A stretch of 64,000 nt of DNA from Micrococcales bacterium (lineage in GTDB: Bacteria > Actinomycetota > Actinomycetes > Actinomycetales > Microbacteriaceae). Made by a program: the position numbers and the translations under genes. The stretch is from assembly GCA_947452235.1 (NCBI GenBank), contig CANGBK010000002.1, forward strand, positions 25,679 through 89,678, written 5' to 3'. Numbering within the stretch: the first letter of the stretch is position 1; every line of letters begins with the position of its first letter. The notes beneath the pieces were generated by a model. The model made no database searches and was not told where the DNA came from. It was given only the letters and a program-made list of their open reading frames with translations. This document shows, piece after piece, positions 9,601 to 17,653 of the stretch.

Positions 9601-10251
9601 TGCAACCAGTGGGATACCCAGATCTTTTGAGAGTCTGATCAGGTCATCAAAAGTTCTTCTTTCAACTTCAGCACCATGCTGCATTATCTCGATGAAGTAG
9701 TTTTCTTTACCAAAGATGTCTCTGAATTCGGCGGCTGTTTCCAAAGCTTTTTGGTATTGCCCTAAACGCAATCTGGTTTGAACTTCACCTGAAGCACAAC
9801 CAGAAGTTGCGATGATTCCTTTTGAGTATTTGGAGAGCAGTTCCCTATCCATTCTTGGGTTGAAGTAATAACCTTCAAGCCAGGCATAGGAAGATAACTT
9901 GAAAAGATTGAACATGCTCGAGTTATCCGTTGAAAGCATGGTCAAGTGAGTATAGGAACCTTTAGAAATGTCATCCATTCCGCCGTCGGCCCACTGAGTC
10001 TTACTCTTTTCAAATCGGGAACCTGGCGCTAAATAGGCTTCAATACCAATAATCGGCTTTATTCCTTTTTTGGTTGCCTGCTCCCAGAAATCAAAGGCAC
10101 CAAAGTTGTTGCCGTGATCTGTAATAGCAATGGCAGGCATTTCAAACTCAACTGCTTTATCTAGCAGCTCGTTTACTTTGGCTGCACCATCGAGCATGGA
10201 GTAATCAGTGTGCACGTGTAGGTGCACAAAGTTATCGCTCTTGCCAGACAT
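6553..10251 (-). CDS. dnaE: DNA polymerase III alpha subunit
   Basis: Replicative DNA polymerase catalytic subunit (C family). PHP domain at the N-terminus (HLHVHTDYSMLDGA, residues 10-23), polymerase active site with LPDIDVDFDD (about 409-418) and GPGRGSAAGS (369-378), then helix-hairpin-helix and OB-fold regions (LTLSGLITNVEVK). 1232 residues, slightly long; part of the excess is an acidic insert at about 491-527 and a C-terminal extension that overlaps the flavin reductase gene. Start ATG 10251. The preceding gene is an rluD-type gene whose stop is 88 bp upstream, and a candidate -10 (TATGCT) in that gap suggests its own promoter. Confidence 0.97.
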   Translation of the reverse strand: MSGKSDNFVHLHVHTDYSMLDGAAKVNELLDKAVEFEMPAIAITDHGNNFGAFDFWEQATKKGIKPIIGIEAYLAPGSRFEKSKTQWADGGMDDISKGSYTHLTMLSTDNSSMFNLFKLSSYAWLEGYYFNPRMDRELLSKYSKGIIATSGCASGEVQTRLRLGQYQKALETAAEFRDIFGKENYFIEIMQHGAEVERRTFDDLIRLSKDLGIPLVATNDLHFTNPGDSAAQEALLCIQTGTKLNDERRFKFEGSGYYLKSAKAMRELFADFPEACDNTLLIAERSEIKFEKRNLMPRFQVPEGHTEASWFEVEVNKGIKERFGENLTDEYRQRVAFEIEVIKSMNFPGYFLVVADFINWAREQGIRVGPGRGSAAGSIVAYALGITALDPIKYGLLFERFLNPARISLPDIDVDFDDRRRGEVIRYVTQKYGDDRVAQIITYGTIKAKQSLKDAARVLGMDYSVGEKLTKAMPRMVLGKDMTLTEMVVDPKARAVQVEVQEETDEDFDEEPVEFEPVALDAPVDSNSRYKEAAEFRKILEEDADALKTFELARGLEGLKRQTSVHAAGVIMSAEPLMDVIPVIRRDDDGAIITAFAQHACEELGLVKMDFLGLRNLTVLDKAIENAKSNRNVDVVLEDLDLDGDPNTYEMISRGDTLGVFQLDGGQMRSLLRLMKPSRFEHISAAIALYRPGPMGMGSHTSYAQRKNGLEQNDPIHPELAGPLSEILDPTYGLIVYQEQVMAVAQKVANFSLAQADNLRRAMGKKKKEELDALKLTFAEEMAKNSFSADATEKLWSTLLPFADYAFNKAHSAAYGVLSYWTAYMKANFPQEYMAALLTSVRNSRDRLSTYLSEARRAGIKVLPPDVNDSIADFQAVGKDIRFGLEAIRNVGGGVVQAIIDTRNSEGRFESFQDFVAKVPASVCTKRVIESLIKAGAFDSFGVSRRALYEVHEELVESALKEKKSQSTGEMDLFGDFEEEQSNIKIANLEEWPQRQLLSLEREMLGLYVSDHPLRGAENSIRSAATESITAFTSRTAFTEGEALTLSGLITNVEVKTARSSGNVYANVTIEDLDAEITLMMFSKTYLEHVDKLKVDAIVAVRGRLRPRDDSFTLNVNDVVVLEKDKSGFVGPLKLAIAQHLATRPNIEQLDKILSRYPGQTEVQLLLKTDTGVTEYRIKHKVYVGPELISEVKQHFGNSVLETPVIVDLIEPLPGEDIAPVVVEQTGELFGQ

Positions 10252-10283
10252 TAAATACTTATTTCCCTATGTTTTTCTGCTTC

Positions 10284-10305
10284 GGGCAAATAGCATACTT
10301 TGCCC
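10284..10305. promoter_or_regulatory. inverted repeat around putative dnaE -10
   Basis: GGGCAAA and TTTGCCC arms (7 bp, 8-base loop) lie 33 bases upstream of the dnaE ATG. On the minus strand the space between the arms spans TATGCT, a good -10 match. No T-run follows, so it does not look like a terminator; an operator over the promoter is possible. No good -35 was found. Confidence 0.4.
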
Positions 10306-10339
10306 TACCCTCATAAACCTTTACGACACCAACTAAGAA

Positions 10340-11266
10340 CTATTCGCTTCGTAAAATGCCCAAAGAATCAGCCAGATCCTTCGGGTATTCACTCTCAAAG
10401 AGGACATGTTCACCGGTTGTTGGGTGAATGAAACCTAATTTCATGGCATGAAGCCACTGACGCTCAAGCCCCAGTTTGGCCGCTAACTTAGGGTCACACC
10501 CATACAAAGTATCGCCAACCAGTGGGTGTTTGAAAGCCGAGAAGTGAACTCTAATCTGGTGGGTTCTTCCGGTTTCCAATTCGATTTCTAAAAGTGAAGC
10601 AGCTTTGAAAGCTTCAAGAGTCTTGTAGTGAGTAACCGATGGTTTACCTTCATTGGAAACAGTGAACTTGTATTCGTGCTTAGGGTGTCTCCCGATAGGT
10701 GCATCGATGGTTCCGGCACTAGGGTCAGGTCGGCCCTGAACTAGAGCATGGTAAGTCTTATCAACTTTTCGATCTCTAAAGGCTTGCTTCATTCGTGAAT
10801 AAGCAATCTCAGTTTTAGTTAGAACCATTAGACCGCTGGTTCCAACATCCAGTCGACTAACAATTCCCTGACGTTCAGCAACCCCGCTGGTACTCATCTG
10901 AATACCCAGCGCTAGAAGAGCACCGCCAACAGTTGGGCCATCCCACCCAACAGAAGGGTGGGCCGCCACACCTTGAGGTTTATCAACGACAACTATGTCT
11001 TGATCTTGATAAACGATTTTTAGATCAGGAACTAGTTCAGCAACTAGTTCAAGTGGCGCTTTTGGTTTAGGAAGATGAATCCTGAGTTCAGCATCAGCAA
11101 TCAAAGATTCAGACTTACTGATAACAACACTGTTTTGTTGCACTAAGCCATCTTCTATCATTTGGGCAACGCTTGCTCTTGATAGCCCTAGAAGCTTAGA
11201 AATACCTGCATCTGCTCGCACTCCAGCTAACCCTTCAGGAACGCAGACGATTCTTTCCTCAGTCAC
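10340..11266 (-). CDS. RluA/RluD family 23S rRNA pseudouridine synthase
   Basis: Converts specific uridines in 23S rRNA (or tRNA) to pseudouridine. N-terminal S4 RNA-binding domain (residues ~15-70, GISKLLGLSRASVAQMI), catalytic domain with the active-site aspartate in SRLDVGTSGLMVL (~137-149) and the family signature VDKPQGVAAHP. 308 residues, typical. GTG start overlaps the lspA stop by four bases (GTGA), the order lspA-rluD being common in actinobacteria and other bacteria. Exact target site is inferred only at family level. Confidence 0.93.
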   Translation of the reverse strand: MTEERIVCVPEGLAGVRADAGISKLLGLSRASVAQMIEDGLVQQNSVVISKSESLIADAELRIHLPKPKAPLELVAELVPDLKIVYQDQDIVVVDKPQGVAAHPSVGWDGPTVGGALLALGIQMSTSGVAERQGIVSRLDVGTSGLMVLTKTEIAYSRMKQAFRDRKVDKTYHALVQGRPDPSAGTIDAPIGRHPKHEYKFTVSNEGKPSVTHYKTLEAFKAASLLEIELETGRTHQIRVHFSAFKHPLVGDTLYGCDPKLAAKLGLERQWLHAMKLGFIHPTTGEHVLFESEYPKDLADSLGILRSE

Positions 11267-11766
11267 GCTCTTCCGCCTAGTTTTTCGCCACGGATAACTC
11301 GAAGAGTAATCAAGAAAGCTGCAACACAGATAGCTGAGTCAGCGATGTTAAATATCGGGAAATTGAACGGTATTTGAATGAAATCAACCACTTGACCATT
11401 AGGAAAACCAGGTGCTCTGGTTAGACGGTCAACTAAATTGCCGACCACACCACCAAGAGCTAATCCCCCAAGAACCAGCCAGCCTCTTGTTTTGAATCTT
11501 GGAACGAAAAACAATAAAGCCAGCGCTGCAAGAGTTGAAGTTAGTGTGAAAAACCAGGTTGTTGAACCACCAAGTGAAAACGCTGCACGATCATTGAATG
11601 CCAAAGTGAAATTCAACACATTTGGGATAACGGGAACAGGACTAAATGGCGTTAGGAACTCAACGGCTAAGAATTTGGTTAGTTGGTCTAGAAAGATAAC
11701 ACCGACCGCTAAGCCTAAAGACAGAAACGTCTTTGCCTTTGAGCTGAGTTGGCTTGTGTTATCCAA
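11263..11766 (-). CDS. lspA: lipoprotein signal peptidase (signal peptidase II)
   Basis: Inner-membrane aspartic protease that cleaves prolipoprotein signal peptides after lipidation. Four hydrophobic segments, and both catalytic aspartates in conserved context: GGVVGNLVDRL and FNIADSAI. 167 residues, normal. Two bases downstream of divIVA and overlapping the rluD-type gene, so part of the long leftward operon. Confidence 0.96.
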   Translation of the reverse strand: MDNTSQLSSKAKTFLSLGLAVGVIFLDQLTKFLAVEFLTPFSPVPVIPNVLNFTLAFNDRAAFSLGGSTTWFFTLTSTLAALALLFFVPRFKTRGWLVLGGLALGGVVGNLVDRLTRAPGFPNGQVVDFIQIPFNFPIFNIADSAICVAAFLITLRVIRGEKLGGRA

Positions 11767-11768
11767 AA

Positions 11769-12416
11769 CTAGATTTGGAAGGTGTTAGTGCTAATCGCAG
11801 TCGGCATCGTGGTTGGTCTAGCGGCTGCTTCTGCTGCCTCTAGATCGCTTAGCTGACCTTCGATGTAGTTACGAAGCTTTAGACGGTATTCCTTCTCGAA
11901 GTTGATCAGAGTCTGCACCTGGTTTTCAGCAAGAGCTTTCTCTTGCTCTAGACGGCTCATATCTGCCTTGTGCTGAGCTTCAGCTTCACGAACGATACGA
12001 GCAGCAGTTGCGTGACCTTCAGCGATGAGTGCATCGCGCTTCTGAAGACCTTCACGAACGTGCTCTTCGTGCAACTTACGAGCCAACTGCAACAAGTTGT
12101 TGGTGTTGTTTGATTCAAGGTTGCCAAGCGGTGAACCAGCTTCAGGGAACGCAGTGTTAGGTGTGGTTGATTCTGGGATTGAAGCTTCAGCTGAGTTAAC
12201 CTGAGCAACTAGTCCAGCACCACTTCTTTGAAGTTCATTGATACGACCGTCAGCTGCTAATAGACGTTGACGAAGGTCTTCGTTTTCCTGAGTGATGCGG
12301 CGCATCTCAAGAACGATCTCATCGAGAAAATCGTCAACTTCATCCTGGTCGTAACCTTCACGGAATTTGGTTGGCTGGAATCTCTTATTGACTACATCTT
12401 CGGGAGTTAATGGCAT
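11769..12416 (-). CDS. divIVA: polar growth protein DivIVA (Wag31)
   Basis: Coiled-coil scaffold that marks cell poles and recruits wall synthesis in actinobacteria. The N-terminal DivIVA lipid-binding domain is clear (MPLTPEDVVNKRFQPTKFREGYDQDEVDDFLDEI), followed by a coiled coil (~33-70), a Ser/Thr/Asn-rich linker (~72-105) and a second coiled coil (~108-195). 215 residues, somewhat shorter than mycobacterial Wag31. ATG preceded by GAAGGAGC. Last division gene of the dcw cluster. Confidence 0.95.
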   Translation of the reverse strand: MPLTPEDVVNKRFQPTKFREGYDQDEVDDFLDEIVLEMRRITQENEDLRQRLLAADGRINELQRSGAGLVAQVNSAEASIPESTTPNTAFPEAGSPLGNLESNNTNNLLQLARKLHEEHVREGLQKRDALIAEGHATAARIVREAEAQHKADMSRLEQEKALAENQVQTLINFEKEYRLKLRNYIEGQLSDLEAAEAAARPTTMPTAISTNTFQI

Positions 12417-12473
12417 TGCCTGCTCCTTCTATCGGCTTGGGGTCGGCTTAGAGCCAACTTGACTATCGAAAGT

Positions 12474-12486
12474 TAAGGTTACCTTA
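12474..12486. promoter_or_regulatory. palindrome TAAGGT-N-ACCTTA upstream of divIVA
   Basis: A perfect 13-bp palindrome in the 80-bp gap between yggT and divIVA, about 58 bases before the divIVA ATG. It overlaps TAAGGT on the minus strand, a possible -10 hexamer. It may be an operator for divIVA; no T-run follows, so it is not a standard terminator. Confidence 0.35.
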
Positions 12487-12496
12487 CCTTTGGGTG

Positions 12497-12784
12497 CTAA
12501 AGAACTCGCCCTAACAGGGTTTGGAGGAGAATTGTGGCTGCCCAAAGCACTAAAACAGAGACATCTAGGGAACTAGCGCCCATAGGAATGGGTTTAATTA
12601 GCTTCCTGAGGGGTTTCACGGCCCAATCGGTAAGCATGTATGGAACTGTTATTAACGCCAAAGCTATGCCCTTAGGCTTCATGCCAGGTTTAAACACCCT
12701 CACCCAGTCGAGAATGATTCGAGCTAGAAGGGCAATACGAATCGCTCCAAGGATCCCTAGGAGGATTTGAATGAAAATATCCAT
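12497..12784 (-). CDS. YggT family membrane protein
   Basis: Small integral membrane protein (95 residues) with two hydrophobic stretches (residues ~3-25 and ~75-93) separated by LARIILDWVRVFKPGMKPKG and a PLRKLIKPIP stretch, the YggT signature. Typical dcw-cluster neighbour of sepF and divIVA in Gram-positive bacteria; genetic data elsewhere link it to septation and membrane organisation, but its mechanism is unknown. Two bases after sepF. Confidence 0.93.
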   Translation of the reverse strand: MDIFIQILLGILGAIRIALLARIILDWVRVFKPGMKPKGIALALITVPYMLTDWAVKPLRKLIKPIPMGASSLDVSVLVLWAATILLQTLLGRVL

Positions 12785-12786
12785 AG

Positions 12787-13218
12787 TTACGGTCTGATGA
12801 TTAGACGGTTATCATCGCCGTCTTGAGGCTCATCTTGCTCAGACTCGATAGCAATACCAGCTGGTGCAATGACGTAAACATCTGCTGATGCACGTCTAGC
12901 AGTAGCTTGAAGACCTGAAATCAAACCACTTAGAAAGTCCAAGAAGCGCTTGCGGTCATCTCCGTTTAGATCGCCTAGGTCTAGAACCACAGGAACGTTT
13001 TCACGAAGGATTGCAGCTACGTTCTCTGCTTCGGTGTAGCTCTTAGCTCCGTAGGTTTCGATAACCTGAAGACCGCCGTTACCTCGAGAACCAAATGAAC
13101 GTGGTCTTGGACGTGGTTCACTTGCTACTCCACCACGAGGGGCTTTAGGTTGTCTAGGTGCTTTTTCTCCACTGTCTAGCATTAAGAAAGATTTGACTGT
13201 GTCAATGATGCCGGCCAT
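12787..13218 (-). CDS. sepF: cell division protein SepF
   Basis: Membrane anchor for FtsZ in actinobacteria, which lack FtsA. Short N-terminal membrane-binding helix (MAGIIDTVKSFLML), a disordered basic linker (~15-45), then the SepF domain (VIETYGAKSYTEAENVAAILRENVPVVLDL ... RKRFLDFLSGLISGL). 143 residues, normal. Its partner FtsZ lies upstream in the same operon and keeps the C-terminal binding peptide. Confidence 0.96.
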   Translation of the reverse strand: MAGIIDTVKSFLMLDSGEKAPRQPKAPRGGVASEPRPRPRSFGSRGNGGLQVIETYGAKSYTEAENVAAILRENVPVVLDLGDLNGDDRKRFLDFLSGLISGLQATARRASADVYVIAPAGIAIESEQDEPQDGDDNRLIIRP

Positions 13219-13244
13219 GAGTTCTCCTCAAAAAACTTGTTACT

Positions 13245-13949
13245 TCAAGGATATTGGCGTGGGCCACTAATCGCGGTACCTATGCGTAAGTGTGTCGCGC
13301 CAAATTCTATAGCCGTCTCGTAATCCCCAGACATCCCAGCCGAGATGAACTTAGCTTCAGGAGCAATGCTCAAAAGGTTTGAACTAGCCTCGGCTATCCT
13401 CTCAAACTCACTCTCAGGGCTGACATCCAACCCAGCAACTCCCATGACCCCGAGTAGCTCCATCTGCTTATTCCCTAGAACCTTTTCAGCAAAGCTAAGT
13501 AGGTCCTTGGGTTCAATTCCACCTCGGTTGGGATCCCCCGTGAGATTCAACTCAATAAAGACCTTTAAAGAAGAACTCTCGTCTTTAGTTAACTGTTTTT
13601 CTAATTCCTTGAGCAAAGATTCGCGATCTAGCGAATGAAGATAACTTGCATACTGGAGGACAGATTTGACCTTGTTGGACTGTAACTGGCCAACAAAGTG
13701 CCATACCGGTTCTAACCTGAAAGTGTTGTTTTCTTTGACCTGTTGAGCTTTAGGAGCGGCTTCCTGATCACGATTCTCACCAAAGTTACACTCACCGAGT
13801 TCCAGAAGGTCAAGCGGTAACTGAAACGGATGGTTTTTGGTAACAACGATTAATTCAACGTCAGCGCTGCTTCTACCAGCCTTACTGGCAGCGGCATCTA
13901 TGCGTGAACGAACTTCAACTACCCTGGCTTGAAGTTCTGAATTAGTCAT
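13245..13949 (-). CDS. YggS/PROSC family PLP homeostasis protein
   Basis: Single-domain PLP-binding protein that buffers pyridoxal phosphate; no catalytic activity is known for the family. The PLP lysine is in IVVTKNHPF (residues ~34-42); further motifs FGENRDQEA and HFVGQLQSNK are typical. 234 residues. Start ATG overlaps the ftsZ stop by one base (TAATG). In many actinobacteria a laccase-domain gene (pgeF/ylmD) sits between ftsZ and this gene; it is absent here. Confidence 0.94.
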   Translation of the reverse strand: MTNSELQARVVEVRSRIDAAASKAGRSSADVELIVVTKNHPFQLPLDLLELGECNFGENRDQEAAPKAQQVKENNTFRLEPVWHFVGQLQSNKVKSVLQYASYLHSLDRESLLKELEKQLTKDESSSLKVFIELNLTGDPNRGGIEPKDLLSFAEKVLGNKQMELLGVMGVAGLDVSPESEFERIAEASSNLLSIAPEAKFISAGMSGDYETAIEFGATHLRIGTAISGPRQYP

Positions 13950-15202
13950 TACTGGTTTAGGAAATCTGGAAGGTCAAAGCCGTCATCAAACTTCTTTGAC
14001 TCTCTGCGGCGACCAAAGAAACCAGTTTCCTTGCGCTCAGTCGGAGCTGCCACAACTGGCTCTTCATAAACTTCGCTAGGAATCTCGATCTCTTCTTCAA
14101 CTACCAGAGCCACCGGTGAAGTGTTTCCACCAAACCAGTTGGTGACGGCAGGCTCCTCATAGGCTGGCTCTTCAACAACAACGGTCTCTTGAACAATTGA
14201 AATTGGAGTTGACTTAGGTGCAACGAAGTCTGAAACTCTTGTAGGTCTTGGAGTTACTTCATCGAAACCTGCGGCGATAACAGTAATGCGCATTTCATCG
14301 CCAAGTGAGTTATCGATTGTTGTTCCGAAGATGATGTTTGCGTCTGGGTGAACTACTTCCTTGATCAACTTAGAAGCGTTGTTTACTTCAGATAGCAACA
14401 TGTTTGAAGCCGCTGAGAACTGGATCAAAGCACCGCGAGCATTGTCAATGCTTGATTCCAACAATGGGTGGTTGATAGCAGCTTCAGCAGCTCGAACCGC
14501 ACGGTCTTCACCCTTAGCGGTACCGATACCCATAAGAGCTGTTCCGGCTCCCTGCATAACTGCTTTAACGTCGGCGAAGTCCAAGTTGATAAGACCTGGT
14601 TCGGTGATTAGATCTGAAATACCCTGAACTCCAGCGCGTAGAACATCATCAGCCATAGCGAATGAGTCAACCCAACTTAACTCTTCGTTCTTTAGATCAA
14701 TTAGTCTTTGGTTTGGAACAACAATCAGAGTGTCAACTTCTGCGCGTAGTGCATCAATACCTGACTGTGCGTTCTGTGCACGACGGTTACCTTCGAAATC
14801 AAATGGTCTAGTAACAACACCAACAGTAAGTGCTCCAGCTTGCTTTGCAATTCTCGCAACCACAGGTGCAGCGCCGGTACCGGTACCTCCACCTTCACCA
14901 GCAGCGATGAAAACCATGTCTGCTCCACGAAGCACTTCAGCAATCTCATCAACGTGGTCTTCAGCAGCACGTCGTCCAGATTCTGGATCTGCACCAGCAC
15001 CAAGGTTGCGCTTGTCTTCTGAAGCAATCTCCAGCTTCACGTGAGCTTCTGACTTCAGGAGGTCCTGACCATCTGTGTTGATTGCGATAAATTCAACGCC
15101 GCGTAAACCTTTTTCGATCATCTGATTGACCGCGTTACCACCGGCACCACCAACACCAACCACCTTGATGACTGCCAAGAAGTTGTTTAGTTGAGTTGTC
15201 AT
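13949..15202 (-). CDS. ftsZ: cell division protein FtsZ
   Basis: Tubulin-like GTPase that forms the cytokinetic ring. GTP-binding signature GGGTGTGAAPVVA and the N-terminal KVVGVGGAGGNAVNQMI are intact; a long acidic linker leads to the C-terminal peptide DDGFDLPDFLNQ, which binds SepF. I use the ATG at 15202 (MTTQLNN) rather than the track's 15241 because GGAGG lies seven bases upstream and this is the family-typical beginning. 417 residues. The 145-bp gap to ftsQ holds a TTGACA and a leader hairpin, so ftsZ probably has its own promoter as well as read-through from upstream. Confidence 0.98.
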   Translation of the reverse strand: MTTQLNNFLAVIKVVGVGGAGGNAVNQMIEKGLRGVEFIAINTDGQDLLKSEAHVKLEIASEDKRNLGAGADPESGRRAAEDHVDEIAEVLRGADMVFIAAGEGGGTGTGAAPVVARIAKQAGALTVGVVTRPFDFEGNRRAQNAQSGIDALRAEVDTLIVVPNQRLIDLKNEELSWVDSFAMADDVLRAGVQGISDLITEPGLINLDFADVKAVMQGAGTALMGIGTAKGEDRAVRAAEAAINHPLLESSIDNARGALIQFSAASNMLLSEVNNASKLIKEVVHPDANIIFGTTIDNSLGDEMRITVIAAGFDEVTPRPTRVSDFVAPKSTPISIVQETVVVEEPAYEEPAVTNWFGGNTSPVALVVEEEIEIPSEVYEEPVVAAPTERKETGFFGRRRESKKFDDGFDLPDFLNQ

Positions 15203-15230
15203 TTGTTTTCCTCCATGTTGCCCAGAAAAC

Positions 15231-15259
15231 CTAACCTTCAACCTCTAGTTGAGGGTTAG
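15231..15259 (-). promoter_or_regulatory. stem-loop in ftsZ leader (possible attenuator)
   Basis: Arms of 12 bases (15231-15242 and 15248-15259) pair with one G-T-type mismatch and a five-base loop, read on the minus strand as CTAACCCTCAAC/GTTGAAGGTTAG. The stem ends 28 bases before the ftsZ ATG and is followed on the minus strand by GTTTTCT, a short T-run. It may act as a weak terminator/attenuator between ftsQ and ftsZ or as a leader structure. Confidence 0.5.
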
Positions 15260-15333
15260 TGTTCCCTAGTAAATGCTCTAGCGCCAAGAAACTATTAGTA
15301 AAAAGACCAATAGCTCTGCACATTTAGCAGGTG

Positions 15334-15339
15334 TGTCAA
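15334..15339 (-). promoter_or_regulatory. possible -35 of an ftsZ promoter
   Basis: A perfect TTGACA lies on the minus strand just before the end of ftsQ, about 130 bases upstream of the ftsZ start. I could not place a convincing -10 at 16-18 bases, so this is a weak call. Confidence 0.25.
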
Positions 15340-15347
15340 AAGATTTT

Positions 15348-16220
15348 CTAGCGAATAACGCTTGGAGTCAAAGGTGAAGAAACATCGAATGTGGCTCGAA
15401 CAGTTCTAGGTGTCCTTGAAATTAAAGCTTTTAGAACTTTAGATTTCAAAATCGACTGAGATGAATCACCCCAGATTATGGTTTGAGCTGAATAACCACG
15501 AAGTTGCATGGTGACGTTGTCTTTTGTTTTGGCCTGAATATAAGCAACTTTGGTCAGAAGCTGTGCAGGTAAAGCCAACAACACATCAATCGCTTGACGG
15601 TAATTCTTGGAAATCTTCGGATCATCAGCAATCAAAATAGTTGGCAACAACTCGCTACCAGTAGCCCGACCTAGATTCACCCCTGCTGGATCATAAAGGA
15701 ACCTGGTTCCTCCCCTAACCACTAAAGCGATAGGTGCTCTTTCTGAGACATGAATAACTAACGTGTGTGGAGGTTTGCTCTCCAGAGCTATGCTCTCAAT
15801 TAATTTGAATTGCTTTAAATCATCGGCAACAGCAGCATCACTAATCAAGGTGAGTGAACCACCGAGACGATGTTTGACCGCTGCAGATATTGCTTTGGTC
15901 GAAACTCTTGAATTACCAACAATAGAAATCTTGTCAATGGCAAGCATGGGAGTGAACATTGTCGCTAAAACAAATAAAACAAGTGCAACTACGCTAGCTA
16001 GGAGCGAACGAATGAAAATCTTTCCGAATCTTGACTCACGAGTGAAACGCTTGACCTGGCGAGCTTGGTTTCTTCTTTCAGAGAACCTTAGGCGAGGTGT
16101 TTGAGCTTTGACCTTCTTAGCTCTAAGCGGCTTTACACTTATTCTTTTTGGTTTGGCCACAGCTTTGTTCTGTGGCTTACGCGAGGAGTCTTGATATCTG
16201 TTTCTAGGTGCTTGATTCAA
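15348..16220 (-). CDS. ftsQ: cell division protein FtsQ
   Basis: Bitopic divisome protein linking early and late division proteins with FtsL. Basic cytoplasmic N-terminus (~1-70), one transmembrane segment ([21 protein letters not shown], ~73-93), then a POTRA domain ([21 protein letters not shown]) and the beta domain ([23 protein letters not shown]). 290 residues. The start is TTG, overlapping the murC stop by four bases (TTGA); ribosome site weak, so an internal start is conceivable. Confidence 0.93.
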   Translation of the reverse strand: MNQAPRNRYQDSSRKPQNKAVAKPKRISVKPLRAKKVKAQTPRLRFSERRNQARQVKRFTRESRFGKIFIRSLLASVVALVLFVLATMFTPMLAIDKISIVGNSRVSTKAISAAVKHRLGGSLTLISDAAVADDLKQFKLIESIALESKPPHTLVIHVSERAPIALVVRGGTRFLYDPAGVNLGRATGSELLPTILIADDPKISKNYRQAIDVLLALPAQLLTKVAYIQAKTKDNVTMQLRGYSAQTIIWGDSSQSILKSKVLKALISRTPRTVRATFDVSSPLTPSVIR

Positions 16221-17608
16221 TTTCCAAGCTCTTTCAAAATACCCGGTACCTGACGATAAACATCTCCACAGCCCATCGTGATAACAAAATCTCCTGCTTT
16301 AGCTATAGCGGCAACGGCCTTTGGAACATCATCCCAGTTTGGAACGTAATGCATTCTCTGTTGGTCAGCGAAAGCATCAGCAATCAAAGCGCCGGTCACG
16401 CCTGGTTCTGGATCTTCTCTCGCAGCATAAATATCAAGCACAACAACTTCATCACTTGCTGCAAGTGCTTGAGCAAACTCTTTAGCGAAAAGACGAGTTC
16501 TGGAATATAGATGCGGCTGAAAAACAGTAACCAATCTTCCATCCCCAACAACAGCTCTTGCTCCTTGCAATGCAGCACTCACCTCAGTTGGGTGGTGGGC
16601 GAAGTCGTCATAAACCCTCACTCCCCTGATCTCCCCATGAAGTTCAAATCTACGTTCAGTTCCAGCAAATTCAGAAATGGCGATAAGTGATTTCTCTGGA
16701 TCAAAGCCAAGTCCAACTAAGACTGCAAAAGCTCCGGCTGCGTTAATTGCATTGTGTTTACCTGGAATCAACAAACTAGTTGAATACCGACCGCCTTCGT
16801 ATTCCAAAGTGAAACTCACCTGAGCACCAGTAGCGTCTATTTCAACTATTCGAACGTCAGCAGTTGCAGCGAAACCAAAGGTAATCACTCGGTTATTAGT
16901 GATTAGCTTGGTGACTCTAACCGCACCTTCATCATCAGAGCTAATAACAACAAAATCGCCAGCTTGGTTAGCGAATCTTGCAAACTCTGCCTCAAAGTTC
17001 TCCAAAGAACCGTAGTGATCCAAATGGTCTGGATCAACATTTGTAATCAAAGCAACTGCAGTGTCGTAATACAGGAATGAGCCATCTGATTCATCTGCTT
17101 CAATCACAAACAAATCAGAATCACCGCTAGCAGATGAGGAGTTATAGGCGGCAATAACTCCACCATTAACAAATGAAGGATCAACACCTAGGTTCTTAAG
17201 TCCTGTGACCACCATTCCAGTGCTGGTTGTCTTACCATGAGCTCCTGCGACAGAAATAAGCTTCTTACCTAAAGTCAAATACTTGAGTGCCTGGGATCTG
17301 TGCAGAATAGGCAATTTCATTTCCTGAGCCAAAACATACTCAGGATTAGTTGGCCACAGCGCTGAGGTAACAACCACAGTGTCTGCATCGCCCAAGTTCT
17401 TGGCATCGTGGCCAATAACAATCTCTGCTCCTAGAGCACGAAGCTCGAGAATATTCTTAGATTCTCTAACATCGCTACCGGTAACTTTGTGACCAGCTTT
17501 GATAAGCATGCGAGCAATACCGCTCATGCCAGATCCACCGATGCCAATAAAGTGCACCTTGCCAAGATTGCCTGGGATGGCTTGGCTGAAATCCGGTTTG
17601 ATGGTCAT
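16217..17608 (-). CDS. murC: UDP-N-acetylmuramate-L-alanine ligase
   Basis: Adds L-alanine to UDP-MurNAc, the first amino acid of the murein stem peptide, using ATP. N-terminal Rossmann motif ([14 protein letters not shown]), central ATP-binding [11 protein letters not shown] (~118-128), and the ligase motif [10 protein letters not shown]. 463 residues, normal. ATG after AAGGAAAA. A 45-bp gap after murG holds no clear signal beyond a five-base-arm hairpin. Confidence 0.97.
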   Translation of the reverse strand: MTIKPDFSQAIPGNLGKVHFIGIGGSGMSGIARMLIKAGHKVTGSDVRESKNILELRALGAEIVIGHDAKNLGDADTVVVTSALWPTNPEYVLAQEMKLPILHRSQALKYLTLGKKLISVAGAHGKTTSTGMVVTGLKNLGVDPSFVNGGVIAAYNSSSASGDSDLFVIEADESDGSFLYYDTAVALITNVDPDHLDHYGSLENFEAEFARFANQAGDFVVISSDDEGAVRVTKLITNNRVITFGFAATADVRIVEIDATGAQVSFTLEYEGGRYSTSLLIPGKHNAINAAGAFAVLVGLGFDPEKSLIAISEFAGTERRFELHGEIRGVRVYDDFAHHPTEVSAALQGARAVVGDGRLVTVFQPHLYSRTRLFAKEFAQALAASDEVVVLDIYAAREDPEPGVTGALIADAFADQQRMHYVPNWDDVPKAVAAIAKAGDFVITMGCGDVYRQVPGILKELGN

Positions 17609-17653
17609 TGTTTTCCTTACAGAAGTTATTTAAGACTAGGTAGCAAGCTTTGC

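Noticed and set aside
12470-12490. Iron-box (IdeR/DtxR) like sequence AAAGGTAAGGTAACCTTAA upstream of divIVA
   Set aside because: Only about 12 of 19 positions match the consensus, too few for a DtxR-type site, and divIVA is not known to be iron controlled.
17609-17653. AGCAA/TTGCT hairpin between murG and murC
   Set aside because: Five-base arms only, no T-run; likely chance.
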